NCBI GenBank assembly: GCA_013398055.1
Contig: VZRS01000286.1
Coordinates: 1-64,000 of the forward strand
Length of the DNA: 64,000 bases
Direction of reading: 5' to 3'
DNA from: Ifrita kowaldi
Taxonomy: Eukaryota > Chordata > Aves > Passeriformes > Cinclosomatidae
Shown here: one piece after another, positions 55,782-64,000 of the stretch
How the letters are laid out: each line of letters opens with the position of its first letter
Numbering within the stretch: the first letter of the stretch is position 1
The notes under the pieces: generated by a model
The model's database searches: none
Told to the model about the DNA's origin: nothing
The model's input: only the letters and a program-made list of their open reading frames with translations
Made by a program: the position numbers and the translations under genes

Positions 55782-58700
55782 NNNNNNNNNNNNNNNNNNN
55801 NNNNNNNNNNNNNNNNNNNNNNNNNNNNNNNNNNNNNNNNNNNNNNNNNNNNNNNNNNNNNNNNNNNNNNNNNNNNNNNNNNNNNNNNGACAGGAGGGGC
55901 ATGGATGAGAAGGTATGGGGGCTATAGAGGACGGGGGGCTGTGGATGAGAAGGTATGGGGGCTATAGGGGGCAGAGGGCTCTGGGGTAGGGGGAGCTGTA
56001 GGGCACAGAGGCTGCAGAGGATGTGTGGAGACCATGTGTGATGGGGGACAGGGGCTATTGGGCAGCTGCAGAGTGCTGTGGGTGTCCAGCCCGGCCAGTG
56101 GCTGCACGCAGTGAAGGCATGTTCATCTCGGTGTGTAACCCTTGGCTACTCTAAAACCCCTCCAAAGTGGCAGGAGGCAGGCTGCATCCCCTGGATCTGC
56201 TTCCCCCCAGCTTGGGAGTGGGCCAGGGGCAGGGATGAACCCTGCACAGTGGGCGGAGGGATGTGAACGCATGGCAAGGGCTGAACTTTGTGCAGCAGCT
56301 CCATCCGGATTGCAGCAATGTGAAATGTATCAAATGGCTTCCCCGTTCTTCTTCAGGGCTCTTACTTGCAGTCAGTGTCCCTGTCCCCCTGTGGTCCTGC
56401 AACCCCCAGGGTGCTGGGTGACACAGCGGGTCCAGGACACCAAGGAGCTCTGGGGCTTGGGAAGTCAGGCAAGTTCTTTGCCTTGCTTTTCTTCAGTGCT
56501 GCCTCTTGGAGCAAATTTGTGTGAAAAAACAGCAAATGGAAGCACCTGGCTTTGGGAAAGGCTCTGAAGGGTTAGCTGATATTCAGAGTAATAATCACTG
56601 GGATGAATGACTTCCAGAGAGCAATTCCAAGAACCAGGTGGTGCGTTCCTTGTTTTTCACAGACAGGGTTTGGGTGTTTCTTTTCATCTGGTTTGACGCT
56701 GGGAGTGAGGTGGTTGAAGCCACTTCATCATGGGTGTGCGAAGATTGCTTTCTTAAAATCTGTTCTTAGGAGATAGGAGGGAAGCACGACAGGGAGTTCA
56801 CTGCAGTTCACTCCAGCCCAGGGTTGAAACTGAGGGACAGGAACATAAAGCCCTTGGAGAAAGAGAGCATGTATTTAGAGAGTAAACTCTTTCTAGTAAT
56901 GTTATTTAAAAAGTTTATTAAATTCTGCTCCTAGGCTTGTTTATCCTTTTGGCAGGGAGAGTGCAGAGGGCAGAGAGGCAGAGTGGAAAAAAAATAACCA
57001 GAAAGTTGCTGCAGGAGGAGTCTGGAAACCCAGGGAAGTTGATCTCTCCTTAAAGAAAAATAAACAAAACAAAACAAAACAAAAAAAAAAAGTAAGAATC
57101 CGGTTAACTCTTTAGTCGACTGATTAAAGAGGAATTGAGGACAGAGTGGAGTTAATTTTCACCACCCTTTAATTGCAGTTTTATTACATGGAAGACCCAG
57201 AAGCTCTTGCTTTGGGGAGAGAAGCTCCTGGTAGATGTCCATGAGCAAAGGAGCTGGCAGACTGTGAACAACTCCAAGTATGAACTCTGTAGTCAGGACA
57301 GTTCCCAAGCCCTGGGAGGGCAGCGCCTTTCCCACAGGTGCAGAGGTGATGGCACCACAGGGCAGGTCAGTGTCCTTCACACTGCAAAGGGGACAGAAGG
57401 TTACCTTGCCTCGTGTTCCTCTCTCATCGCTTTTGATAATTTCTGTAGAGACTGGTAAAGAATTAAAGGTGAAAACAGAGCCGGTTATCTTATATCAACA
57501 ACTCCAGACTGCTGATTGGGGCTGTTCAGAGAAAAATACAAACAGCTCCTAGGATTAGTCCAGAGTGCTTGCTTCAGTCTGATCATTTCTGCTTCCTGCC
57601 ATCAGGCAGGAGAGTTCTGGGATTTCTGGGATTTGGCTGCTCTCCCGCCTTTTGCAGGGAAGAGGATGCATTTTTCCCGCATCTCTGATATCTCTCTGTT
57701 CAGCTGTGTTGCTGAACTCCAGGGTTCTGGAGTTTTGCAGGGACAGCCTGTGGGTGAGGCTGGCTCATTTGCAGACTGTCTTGCTGCTGAAACGTGCTGC
57801 TAACAAAAGGCATGTGCTCTCCAAAAGTCGTGGTTTCCAGTCTGTGCTGACACCCAAGAGCAAGCAGAGTTTTATTTGCTCTCGTCCGGCTGAGTCAGGG
57901 AAATGAGAGCCAGTGTAATATCGGACCATTGGTCTTATTTTATCTCCAGCAGCACCAGATGCTTAATGGGAAGAGGTGAAGGGTGAATTACTTGTTTTCT
58001 GTAACAAAGATGAACACAGATTATTTCTAAATCCTTTGGACCCTTTCTTTGTAGAGGTCTCTCGATACATTCTCTCAGATCAGATTGCTGCTGGCTGTAG
58101 GCAGGAGGGAGACCAGCCCTATGTGATTTCCAGCATGGTGCTGCTGATAATGAACATATCTTGTGTCTGCCGCCTTTATTCCATTCCTGACCCCCAGTGC
58201 TTCCAACAGGCTGCTGTGTTTTATCTCACACCTTTCACTTCTGCCACTGCCTAAGTGTTACAGAAATGCTGAAGCACATGTGAATGTCAGACCAGAGTTT
58301 GGGGAGCTCAGACTCGATGGCAGCTGAGAATTTTGCTTTAATGCATTTGAAGAAATGATGTGAGTTAGTGCTTTGAGAGGAGTCAGTGACTCTGAGTTAT
58401 GAGCATGAGATATCAGCCTTCTTAGCCTCTAATTTCAGTACTGCTGATGCTTTCATTTGAAAATGTGAATGCTTGGGACCTCTGCGAGCAAGCTGTGTTC
58501 ACACTGTGAAGTACAGCAGTATTTTTTCAGTGTTTTGGAGCATGTGGCTTTGTAATGATATCTTTTACTGCTCTTCGATGCACTTTCATCCTCATGTTTG
58601 GGGGTAGGGAGGAAGTCAAGCCGTGAAGCCTGGTGCTTTGCGCCTTCTTGCATTTAGTGTAAAAGTCTGGTTCTGAAAAGTCAGTGAAATCCTTTGGCTC

Positions 58701-61700
58701 TTCAAGTCTGGAAAATATTGAGATAGTAAGCCCAGAGAGCCTGATCTGTGTAATGCTTTGCCAAGACATGACAGTGTAAGATTGCCCTTTTCATTGGCAA
58801 TGCAGGGTTGTGCAAGTACCTCTGTGAAAGCTGACTGCAGAGCAGAACACTGTTTCATCTGGACACTTTGGATTCTGATTGAATTTTCTCAATCTGAATT
58901 TTGTAGTATTTCCTCCCCTCTTCAGTCTCTTTTTGTGATGGTCTTTTGTTGTTTGTCTTTCCCAATGCTGAGCCTGCTTGGCTCCCAGTGCCCCCTGAGA
59001 CAGGTGCTGGGGGGAAGAGCTCTTGTGCAACTGGTCAGCAGCTGCTCCCCGCCGGCTCCAGCTCTTCCCGGGCAGGGGAGTTAGGGACAGGCTCTGCTGA
59101 CACTGGAGACGACTTGGCTTGAGGGAGATGTGAGTGTGGCTGGCCCCATTAAACGTTTTAACAAACACCCTGAGGGTTCCTCATCCGCCCTCGTGAGCTG
59201 TGACAGGGGACAGGGACTTCTCCAGTCGCCATTTCAACCAGGAAGTGGTTGTGGCTCCAGTGGCTTTTACTGCTCTCCCAGGAGCATTCATCCTCCCCTT
59301 GCTTTAGGGAGAGGTTTTTCTACCTTTTATTTTATAGAACCTATGTTTAGAAAGGCCTTTCTTCAGAGCTTTCTTTCATCTCCTCATTTATCTACATGCT
59401 TTGCCCAAGAGTTTTCAAACAATAAAAGGTAGTTCAGTTTAGCACTTGTCCTCCCTCTTCCTCAGGCAGCCTTACAGCCTTGATGTGAGTTACCCAAGAG
59501 CTCGGTGAGGAGGGATGTCTGAACAGAGCCCGTGGGAGTTTCCACAATTTTCCCTCTGCCAAAAAGCAGTGGGGGTAAAAGTGTCAGGTAATTCACTTGT
59601 CTCTTGGAGCAGTACTCCCCTGAAGGTAAAATCTAGTTTTTTGTTCTCTGGATACTGAATTTCATTTCATGTAGGAGGTAACTCCATGCTCAGGCTTGTT
59701 TCTTGTGGGCGGAAAACCAAGTCTTTTGGGGCAGTAACACCAAGTCTTTGCAGAATATTGATCCTGTAGTAGATGGGAGTTTAGGCTGAGCTGTTTTTCC
59801 TCTTTAAGGCAGGGATTTCCCCATTATACACTGGATTATACACAGCGTCTGTACTATGCACCCTACAAGTGTCCCTTAGCCCTGTCCCTCCTGGTTGTCT
59901 CCTAATGTCGGAATGGAGGAGCTGAAGTGGTGGAGGAAGGCAGAGAGGAAATGAGGAGGGACAGAGAACATGGGGGACTGCCTGAGGAGGGAGACAGCGT
60001 GGTGGGAGGTGGCTGCTGGAGCAGACAGAGGCTTGCAGGAGATGGAGAGAGAAACCAAGGTAGGAACTGCAGCCCTCAGATGGTCAGGAGCTGTGGTTTG
60101 AGGGGAGATTTCTGCATTTCCACTGATGATCAGACCTCAGGGAAAGGCTCAATGATTTTTAAATGATTTTCCCTGTTGCAGTGACCACATCTTCTCATTG
60201 CTGCCTCTCAACTCGTTGGCCTCCCTCTTGGCCTCCAGCATATCTCAATGCTCCTACCCTGCCTGGGATTGCTCCTCTCAAACCCATCCCTGTCCTCCCC
60301 CTCCCAACCTATCCCAAATTTGCAGTGGGGGCCATCTCCTCCCTGCAGTGGTATTGCCTCTGCTCTTCTGCCCCTTCATCTCACTGGTAGCGCCTTGTTT
60401 TATTGATGCTGTTTCAGTCCCATAAACTCTTTACATTCCAGCTGTCAGAGATAGAATGTGTACAGCTGCTTGCTGTTGTAAATACAGACCATTCCTTTGC
60501 AGACACCTCAGTTACAGCTCAACTACTCTGAACTCTTCTAAACAGTTTTAATTCTGCAGGATCAGACTCTTCTCTGCTGATCATTTTGGAGACTGACCTC
60601 TTTAATTTTAATTCTCTCTTTCTCACTTGTTTGCTCTTTTCAGCCAATTGGGAGAATTTATCTACAAACTGGTTTGATCCTGTTAGTTCCCAGCTATTTA
60701 TACTTTTTAATGTTGCAGAAAGACCAAACCCAGTTGCCATCTTTCAGTGAACTGCAGAGCCCATATTCTGTCCAGGCATTCCAACATATTCGTGTAGTTT
60801 TCACTGCAGGTGAGTGATGGTAGCACCAGGCTGTGCTGGTTCTGCAGGGCTGGTGCAGGCTCCTTCCCCACCAGGTTTCCCATGGAGAAATGGAGGCTCT
60901 GCCTGTTCTGCCCGCTGGTACGGGCACACATGTGAGTGCCCTGGGGGGTACCAAGGTTGTCCATGTGCCCCAAGCCACTGCATAAGCTTTCAAAGTCCTC
61001 TTGGAAGTCTTCCTGATCTTGACCCACTGAAGCAGCTGCCTGTGGTTCCCACTGGTGCAGGAATGTGCATGAGGTGTTCCTGATGTCATCGTCAGGCTGA
61101 TAATCCCTCCAGATGGGGAGAACTGTAATGACAGGTTATGTTAAATAGCCTTTTCTTTTCTTTCCCAGTGCCATACACACAAGGATACCCTCCGTGTCCC
61201 CCAAGGTGACCAACAGCTACATCCAGGGGCCCTCAGACATTCCCCTTCTTCACAAAACCGTGGGCCAGTGCCTGGAGGAGACTGTGGAGCGCTTTCCTGA
61301 CCGCGAGGCCTTGGTCTTCTGCCGGGATGGGGTTCGGAAGACGTTTGCTCAGTTCAAAGAGGAGGTGAGTGCCTGGTTCACCCTTCAGGTGGGTGGATGA
61401 CAGCAGCAGGTGTGATGGAGAAATGGGAAACAGTTTCATTGCTCAGCTCAGGACTGAGATGAATTGTGTGTGGGTGAACCTTCATCCTGGAGCAGAGGTA
61501 ACAGCACGTTTCCAGCACACACCGATGGGTGTGTGCTGCCTTCATCCTCCTCAGAACCTTAGCATGAAAGGGAGGAGGCAGCATATGCAAAATGCTTGTT
61601 GAATATCCCATAATGAACGTTCATACTTAAAAATTATCACACTTATCTGATAGATTATGGGCTGAGTTATGGTGTTTTTCTCTACTGGAGTAGACTCCAC

Positions 61701-63254
61701 CTTCTGGATTAGTCACTCTGACTATCAGAGGTCCTGAGTGTGGAGAAGATTTTTATCCAAGCATGAAGGCAATGAACAAAGTCAAGGACTAGGGCTCAGT
61801 ATCATCTGCACAGATGTGTGTGGGTGTATCTATGTGTATGTATGTGTGCATATACAAATATATGTTTATCTGGTTTTGGAATGGAGTGACTAACTACCTG
61901 CAAAGTTTCTAATAAGTGTATGATATGACCTTTGAAAGGAAAAGATTGTTTTGTTTGGTTTTAGGCTTACTGTTGTTTTGGTCACATCCATTCAGATAAA
62001 CAAGGTTAGCTGTGTTCACCCTGATTTTAAGAAGTGGTCTGTAATTCAGAACTAGATCAAATTGTTCCTCAAATTCATATCTCCTACAAGGTAGATTTTA
62101 TAAATTCATTTGAGAACTTAACAAAACTGTAAAACATTTCCTGAATGTCTCAGAGTATTTATACATACATTTGTGCACCTGAAAGATACTTACGATCCTG
62201 CAAAATAAAGTAGTTGTTAAAATAATGGCTGAATTTGAGTTAACGAATCACAGAATCACAGAATCATTCATGCTGGAAAAGACCTCCAAGACCGAGTCTG
62301 ACCTTTGGCCGAACTGCCCTGTCAAGCAGATCAGAGCACTGAGTGCCACGTCCAGTCGTTTCTTTAATGCCTCTAGAGATAGGGACCTCCCTGGAAAGTC
62401 TTTTCCAATATTTAATAACCTTTTCAGTGAAGAAATTCTTCCTGATGTCCAGCCTGACCCTAGCCTGGTGCAGCTTGCGGCCACTTCCTCTCATCCTGTC
62501 CCTTGTTCCCTGGGAGCAGAGCCCGACCCCCACCCCGGCTACCCCCTCCTGTCAGGGAGTTGTGCAGAGCCAAAAGGTCCCCCCTGAGCCTCCTTTTCTC
62601 CAGGCTGAGCCCCCCCAGCTTCCCCAGTCACTTCTCACAGGACTTATGAGGTCAGGAGCCCAAAACTGGTCAAAAAATCACTTGATAGAATTTTCTTCAC
62701 CCAAATCCTTTTTGAAGTAAGAGATACCCAGAAGGGAGGCAGATCCAACAGTGTGGATGGGCCCAGCATATGGGTAAGGCTTGCTCCTAAGTGGAATTGA
62801 TGAGGAACTTGGCAGTAAATAGTCTTTGGGCAAGAAGTAACTTGTAACAACGTAATTGCCTATTTTGGTTTCCTTCCCGCTTTGTTATATTGTTCCAGGT
62901 TTGTTTTTTTTATGCTTTCAGTCAACCTGCTGAGGAGGGGCTGGTCCGTGCTCCAGGCTCAGAAGCTGCTGCAGCCATGGGCTGATGGACTATTCTGGGG
63001 AGATACATTCTGTTGCATTTCAGTTACAAAGATGATGCTTTTTCTCCAGAAATCAGTGCCTGGAGACCAATAGTCCCCACTACATCCTGTGCGTGATCCT
63101 TAGGCTCTTGTGTTGTATTTTTCAGGTGGACCAAGCAGCAGCTGGACTTCTGGCCCTTGGCCTGCGGAAGGGAGACCGGCTGGGGATGTGGGGACCCAAT
63201 AAATACGAGTGGGTTCTCATGCAGTTTGCAACTGCCCAGGCAGGAATTATCCTG
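55773..63254 (+). CDS. ACSF2: Acyl-CoA synthetase family member 2, 5' part
   Basis: ACSF2 is a mitochondrial ATP-dependent medium-chain acyl-CoA synthetase (AMP-binding superfamily). Exon 1 starts MER at 55773 and runs into the N gap. Exon 2 is 61169-61364, entered in phase 1. It encodes SPKVTNSYIQGPSDIPLLHK, TVGQCLEETVERFPDREALV and VRKTFAQFKEE. Exon 3 is 63126-63254, phase 0, and encodes VDQAAAGLLALGLRKGDRLG then MWGPNKYEWVLMQFATAQAG. These match the N-terminal part of the family, in which TVGQCLE, RLGMWGPN and ATAQAGIIL are conserved. Catalytic AMP-binding motifs belong to later exons beyond the right edge. Intron 1 is over 5 kb. Position next to LRRC59 agrees with human. Confidence 0.9.
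55782..55888. other. Assembly gap (107 N)
   Basis: The gap begins three codons after the candidate ACSF2 start codon. It hides the rest of exon 1, which should encode the mitochondrial targeting peptide. Confidence 0.95.
55902..55967 (+). repeat. Two-copy 40-bp minisatellite
   Basis: TGGATGAGAAGGTATGGGGG followed by CTATAG occurs at 55902 and again at 55942, just after the N gap. More copies may lie in the gap. Confidence 0.75.
55968..61168 (+). other. ACSF2: ACSF2 intron 1
   Basis: No exon was recognised. A short AAAAC/poly-A run lies at about 57060-57092. A minus-strand open segment at 60707-61089 stays open in two frames and is discussed as a finding. Confidence 0.6.
62246..62645 (-). 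mobile_element. CR1 LINE fragment
   Basis: The longest CR1 piece in the window, minus strand, in ACSF2 intron 2. On the plus strand it reads AATCACAGAATCACAGAATC at the CR1 terminus. It continues through GAAAAGACCTCCAAGA, GAAATTCTTCCTGATGTCCA, TCATCCTGTCCCTTGTTCCC and CTCCTTTTCTCCAGGCTGAG. It covers the CR1 3' end and part of the preceding sequence. Confidence 0.95.
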
Positions 63255-64000
63255 GTAAGCAGTTTGCTGTGTCTGGGTTTTAGCAATATATTGGGAAAGG
63301 AAATAGAGACCAAGAAGCAATAGGAAATACTGGAGAATAATGTTTGTTTGTCTCTTTTTTCCATGCTCTTATCTGGTATGTCATCTATAGCTGAATCAAG
63401 TATTTAAGGAAGGTCTGTGCAGCTCTCTGCATCTTTGTCCTCCACTCTGTAGGGAAGCAGACTGCAGAGGGAGGAGCAGCAAAAAAGTGCTTGCAACAGC
63501 TGTTAATAGGAGGAGATGTGCTTTTCTCTTCTGGACCATTTTCATGTGGGATGTTGCTGTGCTAACCAGTTACCAGCTGGTTAGATCCCTTCCAAATCTA
63601 TTGCTCTGTGGAACAAATGCTCACTTAAAAATCTAGTCCAGACTACATATCCGTAAAAGCCAATTTTCATTTGATAGTGTGACCAAAATACACCTTATTT
63701 AGGCAGTGCATTGTGCCGAGGTCGGTACCCTGCCTTCTGCTCCTTTTCTCCATCCTGGTTCATTCCAGTGTCTGGAGGAATAGGGTGGAAGAGCGTGGCT
63801 CAGTAGGAACCTGGAGGTGAACTTAACTCCAGTGGCTACTCTGTGGAGGGCTGGGTAGAAGAAGGTATTATCTTGGTTGTCCATCAAGAAACCTGACTTG
63901 CACAAGAGTTTGATCTAGTTTAGTGGATTGGATCAACTAGATCAACTGGATGAACTCCTGTGAGACAGGAGGTTTGGTTTCTGTTCCTGAAGCTCTGTTT
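63255..64000 (+). other. ACSF2: ACSF2 intron 3, start
   Basis: The sequence after the GTAAGC donor of exon 3 runs to the edge of the window. No exon or repeat was recognised here. Confidence 0.6.

Noticed and set aside
62225..62720. Open frames on both strands of 78-125 codons
   Set aside because: They lie in a CR1 LINE fragment and do not encode a recognisable part of its proteins.

Overview
The window is vertebrate nuclear DNA, almost certainly from a bird. Genes are split into many short exons with GT-AG introns. Intergenic DNA carries repeated fragments of CR1-type LINE 3' ends in both orientations. The gene order XYLT2 - MRPL27 - EME1 - LRRC59 - ACSF2 matches the conserved block on human chromosome 17q. 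Compact introns and several CpG islands suit an avian microchromosome. No bacterial, plasmid or phage feature was seen.

Layout: (1) 1-560 is a CpG-rich stretch with no recognisable gene, followed by about 5 kb of unassigned sequence. (2) 5758-13660 holds three plus-strand CD300/CMRF35-like immunoglobulin-superfamily receptors. The first has a lysine in its membrane segment (activating type). The second carries a frameshift in its Ig exon. The third is an intact 321-residue inhibitory-type receptor with ITIM and ITSM-like tyrosines. (3) 13.7-21.7 kb is repeat-rich, with CR1 pieces, a CACTCACA-type satellite that ends at an assembly break, and a 67-bp duplication. (4) 21694-27552 is XYLT2 without its first exon. 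(5) 30.1-34.7 kb is a small single-pass membrane protein with PPxY motifs that I cannot name. (6) MRPL27 (minus) and EME1 (plus) share a bidirectional CpG promoter. EME1 converges tail-to-tail with LRRC59 (minus). (7) In LRRC59, 1216 bp carrying exons 2-4 appear twice, bounded by single-N joins. This is best read as misplaced, overlapping contigs. (8) LTR-like sequence and unassigned DNA lead to the CpG promoter of ACSF2 (107-N gap) and its next two exons. The gene runs off the right edge.

The genes do not form one pathway. The left cluster encodes leukocyte surface receptors with opposite signalling signs. The right block is housekeeping: Golgi proteoglycan initiation (XYLT2), mitochondrial translation (MRPL27), DNA repair (EME1), ER membrane (LRRC59) and mitochondrial acyl-CoA synthesis (ACSF2). 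Exon borders were read by eye from splice sites, codon phase and similarity to known families. For every complete gene the phases agree across all introns. No previously undescribed system is clearly present. The most interesting leads are the paired receptors, the PPxY membrane protein and the XYLT2 EWD substitution.
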